A stretch of 64,000 bases of DNA, taken from Hippasteria phrygiana. Lineage: Eukaryota; Echinodermata; Asteroidea; Valvatida; Goniasteridae. The stretch spans positions 930,001-994,000 of the forward strand of contig JAZGUH010000616.1 of the NCBI GenBank assembly GCA_037893225.1. Reading direction: 5' to 3'. The translations under genes and the position numbers were made by a program. The notes under the pieces were generated by a model. That model ran no database searches. It was given only the letters and a program-made list of their open reading frames with translations, and was not told the DNA's origin. Positions 49,117 through 62,193 of the stretch are shown piece after piece (positions within the stretch are counted from its first letter, which is position 1; each line of letters opens with the position of its first letter).

Positions 49117-51125
49117 TTAATTGAATCGTATGCTGTAATTGTGCTCACTCTGAATTCTTTGCCAATCCACATCTGGAGGGATTGCTGACTTGGGTTCCAG
49201 TTGCCCTTTCTTGTACAATGACTTGGCACAGTTGTACAAGTTATATCGTTGTGCCCTACACTTTGCCCTTCGTATTTTATAATGTGTGCTCCTAGCCCGT
49301 TGGGAATGATATTTTTCTTTTCTGTCCATTTCGGCCAGACTTTTGGCAGCTGCAGATCCTGGCAAAACAGGACAACCTGCAGCTTCACACTTGAGGATGA
49401 TTGAGTTGGCATGGCCATTGTTGACAAGGTGAACTGCGCTGTGGTCTCTTGAGAGAGCATTTCTGGAAAAGGTTAGTGTCCCTTTTGGATTAGTACTTGA
49501 AAAAGCATGGTTCATGGACTCTGCTTTTTGTGTACTTGTCCCATATCTGGTTTTTTGCATTGCCTCGTGACCAATTCTCTTCTGAATTTTCAGTAAAAGC
49601 AGTTTCTTGTCAGACTCGAGCATTTTCAGTTTTCCCCTAACATGAACAGGAAGGTAGGGAAATCTGTTATTGCCATTGCAAACCAAGGACCGCTTTTTGC
49701 AAAGGTTGTGGCGACCTTGGTAACATTCGGGAATGGTTGAGGCAGCCTGTTCAGCCATGTCATACATTTGGGCAAAGTTTCTCCCACATTTCTTGAGGAT
49801 TGCCCCTGCTTCTGCTTGTACCCTGTGACTTACATCGTCACCTAACCGGTCTTGTATCTTTTTCTTTTCTTTTTTAGTTCTACCAGGCATCATGTCACCA
49901 CTGAATTTGGCCCGACTGATTGCTGAACTGAGTGATCGATTTAAGTGAGGTGGGTCAAGAAAGTGTTGTGGCTCGATACCTGCTTTAATTCTCATCTGAG
50001 ACATAAAACCTTTTGCCATACACCCGTCCGCATCGCTTGTTACTCTTTCTGCTAACAAGGGTTCCTTACACTCTAGAAGTTTCTTGGCACATTGAATTCC
50101 CCCTTCTCTTTCATCCCCCATGTTGTAATTTGCTGGGCGTGTAGCACTACAAGAATCTGTGTGCTCGGAACAATTGTTACTGCTGTGTTTGCCTGACATT
50201 TGATTTGCACATTTGCAGAGTTTATTCTCGTGGTGGTACATTACTACCATTTTTTGGTGGTTACATTCTCACATACTACGTCCCTAGTTTGGGTGGCCGG
50301 CACAAATGGTGTGTTTTTCCCCGACAGTTTCTCAAGGGGTTATTGTATTGTCTATCTAATTCGACAGCAATCGGTTTTTCTCTGTCATAGCCCTGTAATT
50401 CTTGAATACCTTTGACCAGTTTTCTCTTTTCAGCCATACTTCTAACATTTTCATTGATAATAATGTCCCCACATTTGCTTGCTGTTTTCTGCAGCCCACT
50501 GATTGAAGGAACAGTCGTACCCAATGCTGTCAAAAGTCGTCTTGCTCCTGTGGCTGCAATACCCGTGTTGAGGAGACCAACTTGGAAGGCCATGTTTGGA
50601 GTTGCAGTGCGTCGGCCTCTGCTGACCTGAGGTATCTCTGAGTACAGCTTCTTCCTTCCTGTCGAGAAGTGGCACTTGTTGCATGACAGCACCTCTGAAA
50701 CAGCAAGGCCCCGGTGTGTTTCTTGCTCTGCCTGTAGCTGAGGCCAGCCATCCCAGTCAGGATTCGCATGCTGATGGTCCAGGGTAGCTGGAACACTTGT
50801 CTCAACTGTAGTGTTGACATGAACAATTCTGTAGCCGCCTGGGTTCAAGTTGTCGGCTCCTTCCCTCTGGAGTCTGCTTATCGGCGTTATTTCCTAAATT
50901 TTCGGTCGCAGCACCATCAGTTTTATTAGTTCTGGCACCTGGTGGGAAATTGTAGAAAGAACCTCGCTCATCTCTGGGAAAGGCCAGTTGCAATTGTTCA
51001 TTTGTGGGTCTGATATAGGAAGATGAAACATCAGCCTTTTCTCTTATCAACTGACATGTCAGACCATTGCCTTTTTTAAAATAGGCTTTTTTCCTCTTAA
51101 ACATGCCCTTTCTGTAGCGAACCAT
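49117..51125 (-). pseudogene. Mutator-like transposase relic, unit 12
   Basis: Three common breaks; Gln95, the variant of units 2, 4 and 5, which lie more than 30 kb away. Confidence 0.72.
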
Positions 51126-51756
51126 GGTGGACCTTTCAGTTGGTGAGTAATTAGGGTTATGAAGAGTTTTGTTTATTCCATGTCACCATGAACAACAAAA
51201 GAATAATGGTGCACTAACAATAAACATCCACTAAATTAGACTTGCAAAGCTATTGCATTTCATTCAGTGCATGCTTATGTTACTGCTTCCCTGTTGTGCC
51301 AATAACCAAAGGCATTTTCTAAATATGAACTAGTTGGTGAAATGAAAATTATTAAATTCATAAAGCAAGTAAAAATGAATTCGATTTGTGACATTTCTCT
51401 TTTCTTCAGAGTTTTGGCTTATCTTGCCTAATAGTATAGTTTGAAAAAATGTCTGCGCAGTACAATAATGTCAACACTAGTTAACTAGTGCACGCCCCAA
51501 CCAGTTGATTGTTTCAGAACCATTTATAGCCTTTCTCCAATTTGATTTCTGTAATTAATAGCCAACCGGTACCTCTTTCACAGTTTTTGCCCACAAAACC
51601 ATCGCTGCACCGGCTGACTGCTGCGGAGTTTTACCCCCGTACACGTGGCTCCATTCTGACACGGGCCCACTGTGAACATAAAAACCCAATCACAAACAGA
51701 TTAGCCTATTTGGTTCAGCACTATCGTATATGTATTGTGGCCCTGAAGGGACATCG

Positions 51757-51963
51757 CACTTTTCTGCGCACGTTTTCTGCGCACGTTTTCTGCGCACATT
51801 TTCTGCGCACATTTTCTGCGCACATTTTCTGCGCACATTTTCTGCGCACATTTTCTGCGCACATTTTCTGCGCACATTTTCTGCGCACATTTTCTGCGCA
51901 CATTTTCTGCGCACATTTTCTGCGCACATTTTCTGCGCACATTTTCTGCGCACATTTTCTGCG
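51757..51963. repeat. 13-bp minisatellite, unit 12 (16 copies)
   Basis: One 12-bp first copy, two G-type and 13 A-type copies; the same allele as unit 14. Confidence 0.99.
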
Positions 51964-52871
51964 ACGATAATTATGACTTCTATCAGGGTGCACGCCACTA
52001 AATCTGTGAAAATCACTGCGCGCGAGCTCATTAATATTTTGTGATCCCTCCAGTAATTTTAAATAAGAGGTCCCTGGGGCCTATAAATTGGACTGATTGT
52101 AGAAATATTTGTGGAAATCAAGAATTGGTGACCCGTGGCTTCCAACTCGGGGGATTCCGTTCACAAAAAATGACCAATACGTGGGTCTATTTGGCATAGA
52201 GGCGGGGGGGGTGGGGCTACATTTAGACCTGGGCCCAGAGATGGGCCACCATTTTAGGGGTGGTTTGTGGGGAGGGGAGTATAAAAAAAAAAATTCCTTC
52301 AACACTCATAAATTTGAAAAGAAAATTATTCTAGGAGTCTTAATCTTTAATTTCCAGTGAAAAAAATATTGCCACCTTACTCCTGAGCGTCACTAGGCGG
52401 CGCTCTTTCGTTCTATTTTTGTGTTGGTACGGTTACAATGAGCGCCGTATTAATAGTGGAGTGGAACCATTGGAACCCATATGAAGCAAACATGGCGGCG
52501 CCCATATGTCAAGTGTACTCGCCAAAAATAGGTATGTTTCATGTTTTGAACTATGAAATCTCACAGAAAACACAGTAATGATTACACACATGATAGAGAA
52601 CAAAATGGGTTCTGTCTTTCTTTTCTTTTTTTGCTCTCGCTGTCTTTTTATTCACATACACATTTCAGATGCCTATCCGCCATGTTATCAACATGTTTAC
52701 AAGATATAGGTTGCGCTGAGGCTCATAAATTTACACGTGCTTTTTTGTTACTGAAAATTAAAGACTTTTGTTGGACAAGTAAGTAGTTATTCTGCATTGT
52801 TTCACCCAATATTTAGACTGAGATGTATATATATTTATTTTTATTTGTAGCATGCCCAGGCTAGGGCCATC

Positions 52872-53354
52872 ATGACTGCTGGAGAAAACTGTTGTGTTGA
52901 CCAATGCCATGGTAGCAAAGGTAAGTTGACCTCACGCACTCGGTCTGTATTGTTTGTTATGCAGATTTCTTAAACCATAGCAAAATGGATTCCAATCTGG
53001 AAGGCCTCAATTAAAGGCAAGATTTTAGGAAAGACTGTACACAGAGGCAGACAAAATTGTAGAATATGGACAGGATATGTCCAGCAGAAATATGGCATTA
53101 TTAATGTTGTCATGCCTGGCTCAAAATCAAATTCACGCACAAGGATGCGTGTGCACAGGTTGACTTACATTGTTTATTCTGGAGTCCTTGATCTTCCCCG
53201 GGGGTATGATGTCAGTCACCTGTGCCACAACTCCTTGTGTGTGAATTTTGATCACCTGTCACTTGAGCCACATGCCATCAACACTGCAAGATCTCGTTGT
53301 AAGAGATGCCGTTTGTGTTCGGGCCATGGCCCATACAAGGACTGTCTTCTTTAA
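52872..53354 (+). CDS. His-Me finger endonuclease, unit 13
   Basis: Coding exons 52872..52920 and 52981..53354. Leader exons 52438..52531 and 52669..52778. Protein unchanged. Confidence 0.68.
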
Positions 53355-53453
53355 AATGTAATTAAGGAGAACTTTTTTGCTCACCATTAAGTTTGATAAC
53401 TGAAATTGCTCACCATTTTTTGATGCTACACTTTTTGCTTTAATAATTCATTT

Positions 53454-55462
53454 TTAATTGAATCGTATGCTGTAATTGTGCTCACTCTGAATTCTTTGCC
53501 AATCCACATCTGGAGGGATTGCTGACTTGGGTTCCAGTTGCCCTTTCTTGTACAATGACTTGGCACAGTTGTACAAGTTATATCGTTGTGCCCTACACTT
53601 TGCCCTTCGTATTTTATAATGTGTGCTCCTAGCCCGTTGGGAATGATATTTTTCTTTTCTGTCCATTTCGGCCAGACTTTTGGCAGCTGCAGATCCTGGC
53701 AAAACAGGACAACCTGCAGCTTCACACTTGAGGATGATTGAGTTGGCATGGCCATTGTTGACAAGGTGAACTGCGCTGTGGTCTCTTGAGAGAGCATTTC
53801 TGGAAAAGGTTAGTGTCCCTTTTGGATTAGTACTTGAAAAAGCATGGTTCATGGACTCTGCTTTTTGTGTACTTGTCCCATATCTGGTTTTTTGCATTGC
53901 CTCGTGACCAATTCTCTTCTGAATTTTCAGTAAAAGCAGTTTCTTGTCAGACTCGAGCATTTTCAGTTTTCCCCTAACATGAACAGGAAGGTAGGGAAAT
54001 CTGTTATTGCCATTGCAAACCAAGGACCGCTTTTTGCAAAGGTTGTGGCGACCTTGGTAACATTCGGGAATGGTTGAGGCAGCCTGTTCAGCCATGTCAT
54101 ACATTTGGGCAAAGTTTCTCCCACATTTCTTGAGGATTGCCCCTGCTTCTGCTTGTACCCTGTGACTTACATCGTCACCTAACCGGTCTTGTATCTTTTT
54201 CTTTTCTTTTTTAGTTCTACCAGGCATCATGTCACCACTGAATTTGGCCCGACTGATTGCTGAACTGAGTGATCGATTTAAGTGAGGTGGGTCAAGAAAG
54301 TGTTCTGGCTCGATACCTGCTTTAATTCTCATCTGAGACATAAAACCTTTTGCCATACACCCGTCCGCATCGCTTGTTACTCTTTCTGCTAACAAGGGTT
54401 CCTTACACTCTAGAAGTTTCTTGGCACATTGAATTCCCCCTTCTCTTTCATCCCCCATGTTGTAATTTGCTGGGCGTGTAGCACTACAAGAATCTGTGTG
54501 CTCGGAACAATTGTTACTGCTGTGTTTGCCTGACATTTGATTTGCACATTTGCAGAGTTTATTCTCGTGGTGGTACATTACTACCATTTTTTGGTGGTTA
54601 CATTCTCACATACTACGTCCCTAGTTTGGGTGGCCGGCACAAATGGTGTGTTTTTCCCCGACAGTTTCTCAAGGGGTTATTGTATTGTCTATCTAATTCG
54701 ACAGCAATCGGTTTTTCTCTGTCATAGCCCTGTAATTCTTGAATACCTTTGACCAGTTTTCTCTTTTCAGCCATACTTCTAACATTTTCATTGATAATAA
54801 TGTCCCCACATTTGCTTGCTGTTTTCTGCAGCCCACTGATTGAAGGAACAGTCGTACCCAATGCTGTCAAAAGTCGTCTTGCTCCTGTGGCTGCAATACC
54901 CGTGTTGAGGAGACCAACTTGGAAGGCCATGTTTGGAGTTGCAGTGCGTCGGCCTCTGCTGACCTGAGGTATCTCTGAGTACAGCTTCTTCCTTCCTGTC
55001 GAGAAGTGGCACTTGTTGCATGACAGCACCTCTGAAACAGCAAGGCCCCGGTGTGTTTCTTGCTCTGCCTGTAGCTGAGGCCAGCCATCCCAGTCAGGAT
55101 TCGCATGCTGATGGTCCAGGGTAGCTGGAACACTTGTCTCAACTGTAGTGTTGACATGAACAATTCTGTAGCCGCCTGGGTTCAAGTTGTCGGCTCCTTC
55201 CCTCTGGAGTCTGCTTATCGGCGTTATTTCCTAAATTTTCGGTCGCAGCACCATCAGTTTTATTAGTTCTGGCACCTGGTGGGAAATTGTAGAAAGAACC
55301 TCGCTCATCTCTGGGAAAGGCCAGTTGCAATTGTTCATTTGTGGGTCTGATATAGGAAGATGAAACATCAGCCTTTTCTCTTATCAACTGACATGTCAGA
55401 CCATTGCCTTTTTTAAAATAGGCTTTTTTCCTCTTAAACATGCCCTTTCTGTAGCGAACCAT
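53454..55462 (-). pseudogene. Mutator-like transposase relic, unit 13
   Basis: Three common breaks; Glu95, Arg187. Confidence 0.72.
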
Positions 55463-56093
55463 GGTGGACCTTTCAGTTGGTGAGTAATTAGGGTTATGAA
55501 GAGTTTTGTTTATTCCATGTCACCATGAACAACAAAAGAATAATGGTGCACTAACAATAAACATCCACTAAATTAGACTTGCAAAGCTATTGCATTTCAT
55601 TCAGTGCATGCTTATGTTACTGCTTCCCTGTTGTGCCAATAACCAAAGGCATTTTCTAAATATGAACTAGTTGGTGAAATGAAAATTATTAAATTCATAA
55701 AGCAAGTAAAAATGAATTCGATTTGTGACATTTCTCTTTTCTTCAGAGTTTTGGCTTATCTTGCCTAATAGTATAGTTTGAAAAAATGTCTGCGCAGTAC
55801 AATAATGTCAACACTAGTTAACTAGTGCACGCCCCAACCAGTTGATTGTTTCAGAACCATTTATAGCCTTTCTCCAATTTGATTTCTGTAATTAATAGCC
55901 AACCGGTACCTCTTTCACAGTTTTTGCCCACAAAACCATCGCTGCACCGGCTGACTGCTGCGGAGTTTTACCCCCGTACACGTGGCTCCATTCTGACACG
56001 GGCCCACTGTGAACATAAAAACCCAATCACAAACAGATTAGCCTATTTGGTTCAGCACTATCGTATATGTATTGTGGCCCTGAAGGGACATCG

Positions 56094-56366
56094 CACGTTT
56101 TCTGCGCACGTTTTCTGCGCACGTTTTCTGCGCACATTTTCTGCGCACATTTTCTGCGCACATTTTCTGCGCACATTTTCTGCGCACATTTTCTGCGCAC
56201 ATTTTCTGCGCACATTTTCTGCGCACATTTTCTGCGCACATTTTCTGCGCACATTTTCTGCGCACATTTTCTGCGCACATTTTCTGCGCACATTTTCTGC
56301 GCACATTTTCTGCGCACATTTTCTGCGCACATTTTCTGCGCACATTTTCTGCGCACATTTTCTGCG
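56094..56366. repeat. 13-bp minisatellite, unit 13 (21 copies)
   Basis: Three G-type and 18 A-type copies. Confidence 0.99.
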
Positions 56367-57274
56367 ACGATAATTATGACTTCTATCAGGGTGCACGCCA
56401 CTAAATCTGTGAAAATCACTGCGCGCGAGCTCATTAATATTTTGTGATCCCTCCAGTAATTTTAAATAAGAGGTCCCTGGGGCCTATAAATTGGACTGAT
56501 TGTAGAAATATTTGTGGAAATCAAGAATTGGTGACCCGTGGCTTCCAACTCGGGGGATTCCGTTCACAAAAAATGACCAATACGTGGGTCTATTTGGCAT
56601 AGAGGCGGGGGGGGTGGGGCTACATTTAGACCTGGGCCCAGAGATGGGCCACCATTTTAGGGGTGGTTTGTGGGGAGGGGAGTATAAAAAAAAAAATTCC
56701 TTCAACACTCATAAATTTGAAAAGAAAATTATTCTAGGAGTCTTAATCTTTAATTTCCAGTGAAAAAAATATTGCCACCTTACTCCTGAGCGTCACTAGG
56801 CGGCGCTCTTTCGTTCTATTTTTGTGTTGGTACGGTTACAATGAGCGCCGTATTAATAGTGGAGTGGAACCATTGGAACCCATATGAAGCAAACATGGCG
56901 GCGCCCATATGTCAAGTGTACTCGCCAAAAATAGGTATGTTTCATGTTTTGAACTATGAAATCTCACAGAAAACACAGTAATGATTACACACATGATAGA
57001 GAACAAAATGGGTTCTGTCTTTCTTTTCTTTTTTTGCTCTCGCTGTCTTTTTATTCACATACACATTTCAGATGCCTATCCGCCATGTTATCAACATGTT
57101 TACAAGATATAGGTTGCGCTGAGGCTCATAAATTTACACGTGCTTTTTTGTTACTGAAAATTAAAGACTTTTGTTGGACAAGTAAGTAGTTATTCTGCAT
57201 TGTTTCACCCAATATTTAGACTGAGATGTATATATATTTATTTTTATTTGTAGCATGCCCAGGCTAGGGCCATC

Positions 57275-57757
57275 ATGACTGCTGGAGAAAACTGTTGTGT
57301 TGACCAATGCCATGGTAGCAAAGGTAAGTTGACCTCACGCACTCGGTCTGTATTGTTTGTTATGCAGATTTCTTAAACCATAGCAAAATGGATTCCAATC
57401 TGGAAGGCCTCAATTAAAGGCAAGATTTTAGGAAAGACTGTACACAGAGGCAGACAAAATTGTAGAATATGGACAGGATATGTCCAGCAGAAATATGGCA
57501 TTATTAATGTTGTCATGCCTGGCTCAAAATCAAATTCACGCACAAGGATGCGTGTGCACAGGTTGACTTACATTGTTTATTCTGGAGTCCTTGATCTTCC
57601 CCGGGGGTATGATGTCAGTCACCTGTGCCACAACTCCTTGTGTGTGAATTTTGATCACCTGTCACTTGAGCCACATGCCATCAACACTGCAAGATCTCGT
57701 TGTAAGAGATGCCGTTTGTGTTCGGGCCATGGCCCATACAAGGACTGTCTTCTTTAA
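57275..57757 (+). CDS. His-Me finger endonuclease, unit 14
   Basis: Coding exons 57275..57323 and 57384..57757. Leader exons 56841..56934 and 57072..57181. Protein unchanged. Confidence 0.68.
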
Positions 57758-57856
57758 AATGTAATTAAGGAGAACTTTTTTGCTCACCATTAAGTTTGAT
57801 AACTGAAATTGCTCACCATTTTTTGATGCTACACTTTTTGCTTTAATAATTCATTT

Positions 57857-59865
57857 TTAATTGAATCGTATGCTGTAATTGTGCTCACTCTGAATTCTTT
57901 GCCAATCCACATCTGGAGGGATTGCTGACTTGGGTTCCAGTTGCCCTTTCTTGTACAATGACTTGGCACAGTTGTACAAGTTATATCGTTGTGCCCTACA
58001 CTTTGCCCTTCGTATTTTATAATGTGTGCTCCTAGCCCGTTGGGAATGATATTTTTCTTTTCTGTCCATTTCGGCCAGACTTTTGGCAGCTGCAGATCCT
58101 GGCAAAACAGGACAACCTGCAGCTTCACACTTGAGGATGATTGAGTTGGCATGGCCATTGTTGACAAGGTGAACTGCGCTGTGGTCTCTTGAGAGAGCAT
58201 TTCTGGAAAAGGTTAGTGTCCCTTTTGGATTAGTACTTGAAAAAGCATGGTTCATGGACTCTGCTTTTTGTGTACTTGTCCCATATCTGGTTTTTTGCAT
58301 TGCCTCGTGACCAATTCTCTTCTGAATTTTCAGTAAAAGCAGTTTCTTGTCAGACTCGAGCATTTTCAGTTTTCCCCTAACATGAACAGGAAGGTAGGGA
58401 AATCTGTTATTGCCATTGCAAACCAAGGACCGCTTTTTGCAAAGGTTGTGGCGACCTTGGTAACATTCGGGAATGGTTGAGGCAGCCTGTTCAGCCATGT
58501 CATACATTTGGGCAAAGTTTCTCCCACATTTCTTGAGGATTGCCCCTGCTTCTGCTTGTACCCTGTGACTTACATCGTCACCTAACCGGTCTTGTATCTT
58601 TTTCTTTTCTTTTTTAGTTCTACCAGGCATCATGTCACCACTGAATTTGGCCCGACTGATTGCTGAACTGAGTGATCGATTTAAGTGAGGTGGGTCAAGA
58701 AAGTGTTCTGGCTCGATACCTGCTTTAATTCTCATCTGAGACATAAAACCTTTTGCCATACACCCGTCCGCATCGCTTGTTACTCTTTCTGCTAACAAGG
58801 GTTCCTTACACTCTAGAAGTTTCTTGGCACATTGAATTCCCCCTTCTCTTTCATCCCCCATGTTGTAATTTGCTGGGCGTGTAGCACTACAAGAATCTGT
58901 GTGCTCGGAACAATTGTTACTGCTGTGTTTGCCTGACATTTGATTTGCACATTTGCAGAGTTTATTCTCGTGGTGGTACATTACTACCATTTTTTGGTGG
59001 TTACATTCTCACATACTACGTCCCTAGTTTGGGTGGCCGGCACAAATGGTGTGTTTTTCCCCGACAGTTTCTCAAGGGGTTATTGTATTGTCTATCTAAT
59101 TCGACAGCAATCGGTTTTTCTCTGTCATAGCCCTGTAATTCTTGAATACCTTTGACCAGTTTTCTCTTTTCAGCCATACTTCTAACATTTTCATTGATAA
59201 TAATGTCCCCACATTTGCTTGCTGTTTTCTGCAGCCCACTGATTGAAGGAACAGTCGTACCCAATGCTGTCAAAAGTCGTCTTGCTCCTGTGGCTGCAAT
59301 ACCCGTGTTGAGGAGACCAACTTGGAAGGCCATGTTTGGAGTTGCAGTGCGTCGGCCTCTGCTGACCTGAGGTATCTCTGAGTACAGCTTCTTCCTTCCT
59401 GTCGAGAAGTGGCACTTGTTGCATGACAGCACCTCTGAAACAGCAAGGCCCCGGTGTGTTTCTTGCTCTGCCTGTAGCTGAGGCCAGCCATCCCAGTCAG
59501 GATTCGCATGCTGATGGTCCAGGGTAGCTGGAACACTTGTCTCAACTGTAGTGTTGACATGAACAATTCTGTAGCCGCCTGGGTTCAAGTTGTCGGCTCC
59601 TTCCCTCTGGAGTCTGCTTATCGGCGTTATTTCCTAAATTTTCGGTCGCAGCACCATCAGTTTTATTAGTTCTGGCACCTGGTGGGAAATTGTAGAAAGA
59701 ACCTCGCTCATCTCTGGGAAAGGCCAGTTGCAATTGTTCATTTGTGGGTCTGATATAGGAAGATGAAACATCAGCCTTTTCTCTTATCAACTGACATGTC
59801 AGACCATTGCCTTTTTTAAAATAGGCTTTTTTCCTCTTAAACATGCCCTTTCTGTAGCGAACCAT
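57857..59865 (-). pseudogene. Mutator-like transposase relic, unit 14
   Basis: Three common breaks; Glu95, Arg187. Confidence 0.72.
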
Positions 59866-60496
59866 GGTGGACCTTTCAGTTGGTGAGTAATTAGGGTTAT
59901 GAAGAGTTTTGTTTATTCCATGTCACCATGAACAACAAAAGAATAATGGTGCACTAACAATAAACATCCACTAAATTAGACTTGCAAAGCTATTGCATTT
60001 CATTCAGTGCATGCTTATGTTACTGCTTCCCTGTTGTGCCAATAACCAAAGGCATTTTCTAAATATGAACTAGTTGGTGAAATGAAAATTATTAAATTCA
60101 TAAAGCAAGTAAAAATGAATTCGATTTGTGACATTTCTCTTTTCTTCAGAGTTTTGGCTTATCTTGCCTAATAGTATAGTTTGAAAAAATGTCTGCGCAG
60201 TACAATAATGTCAACACTAGTTAACTAGTGCACGCCCCAACCAGTTGATTGTTTCAGAACCATTTATAGCCTTTCTCCAATTTGATTTCTGTAATTAATA
60301 GCCAACCGGTACCTCTTTCACAGTTTTTGCCCACAAAACCATCGCTGCACCGGCTGACTGCTGCGGAGTTTTACCCCCGTACACGTGGCTCCATTCTGAC
60401 ACGGGCCCACTGTGAACATAAAAACCCAATCACAAACAGATTAGCCTATTTGGTTCAGCACTATCGTATATGTATTGTGGCCCTGAAGGGACATCG

Positions 60497-60703
60497 CACT
60501 TTTCTGCGCACGTTTTCTGCGCACGTTTTCTGCGCACATTTTCTGCGCACATTTTCTGCGCACATTTTCTGCGCACATTTTCTGCGCACATTTTCTGCGC
60601 ACATTTTCTGCGCACATTTTCTGCGCACATTTTCTGCGCACATTTTCTGCGCACATTTTCTGCGCACATTTTCTGCGCACATTTTCTGCGCACATTTTCT
60701 GCG
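60497..60703. repeat. 13-bp minisatellite, unit 14 (16 copies)
   Basis: One 12-bp first copy, two G-type and 13 A-type copies, as in unit 12; units 12 and 14 have the same period of 4337 bp. Confidence 0.99.
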
Positions 60704-61611
60704 ACGATAATTATGACTTCTATCAGGGTGCACGCCACTAAATCTGTGAAAATCACTGCGCGCGAGCTCATTAATATTTTGTGATCCCTCCAGTAATTTT
60801 AAATAAGAGGTCCCTGGGGCCTATAAATTGGACTGATTGTAGAAATATTTGTGGAAATCAAGAATTGGTGACCCGTGGCTTCCAACTCGGGGGATTCCGT
60901 TCACAAAAAATGACCAATACGTGGGTCTATTTGGCATAGAGGCGGGGGGGGTGGGGCTACATTTAGACCTGGGCCCAGAGATGGGCCACCATTTTAGGGG
61001 TGGTTTGTGGGGAGGGGAGTATAAAAAAAAAAATTCCTTCAACACTCATAAATTTGAAAAGAAAATTATTCTAGGAGTCTTAATCTTTAATTTCCAGTGA
61101 AAAAAATATTGCCACCTTACTCCTGAGCGTCACTAGGCGGCGCTCTTTCGTTCTATTTTTGTGTTGGTACGGTTACAATGAGCGCCGTATTAATAGTGGA
61201 GTGGAACCATTGGAACCCATATGAAGCAAACATGGCGGCGCCCATATGTCAAGTGTACTCGCCAAAAATAGGTATGTTTCATGTTTTGAACTATGAAATC
61301 TCACAGAAAACACAGTAATGATTACACACATGATAGAGAACAAAATGGGTTCTGTCTTTCTTTTCTTTTTTTGCTCTCGCTGTCTTTTTATTCACATACA
61401 CATTTCAGATGCCTATCCGCCATGTTATCAACATGTTTACAAGATATAGGTTGCGCTGAGGCTCATAAATTTACACGTGCTTTTTTGTTACTGAAAATTA
61501 AAGACTTTTGTTGGACAAGTAAGTAGTTATTCTGCATTGTTTCACCCAATATTTAGACTGAGATGTATATATATTTATTTTTATTTGTAGCATGCCCAGG
61601 CTAGGGCCATC

Positions 61612-62094
61612 ATGACTGCTGGAGAAAACTGTTGTGTTGACCAATGCCATGGTAGCAAAGGTAAGTTGACCTCACGCACTCGGTCTGTATTGTTTGTTAT
61701 GCAGATTTCTTAAACCATAGCAAAATGGATTCCAATCTGGAAGGCCTCAATTAAAGGCAAGATTTTAGGAAAGACTGTACACAGAGGCAGACAAAATTGT
61801 AGAATATGGACAGGATATGTCCAGCAGAAATATGGCATTATTAATGTTGTCATGCCTGGCTCAAAATCAAATTCACGCACAAGGATGCGTGTGCACAGGT
61901 TGACTTACATTGTTTATTCTGGAGTCCTTGATCTTCCCCGGGGGTATGATGTCAGTCACCTGTGCCACAACTCCTTGTGTGTGAATTTTGATCACCTGTC
62001 ACTTGAGCCACATGCCATCAACACTGCAAGATCTCGTTGTAAGAGATGCCGTTTGTGTTCGGGCCATGGCCCATACAAGGACTGTCTTCTTTAA
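61612..62094 (+). CDS. His-Me finger endonuclease, unit 15
   Basis: Coding exons 61612..61660 and 61721..62094. Leader exons 61178..61271 and 61409..61518. Protein unchanged. Confidence 0.68.
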
Positions 62095-62193
62095 AATGTA
62101 ATTAAGGAGAACTTTTTTGCTCACCATTAAGTTTGATAACTGAAATTGCTCACCATTTTTTGATGCTACACTTTTTGCTTTAATAATTCATTT

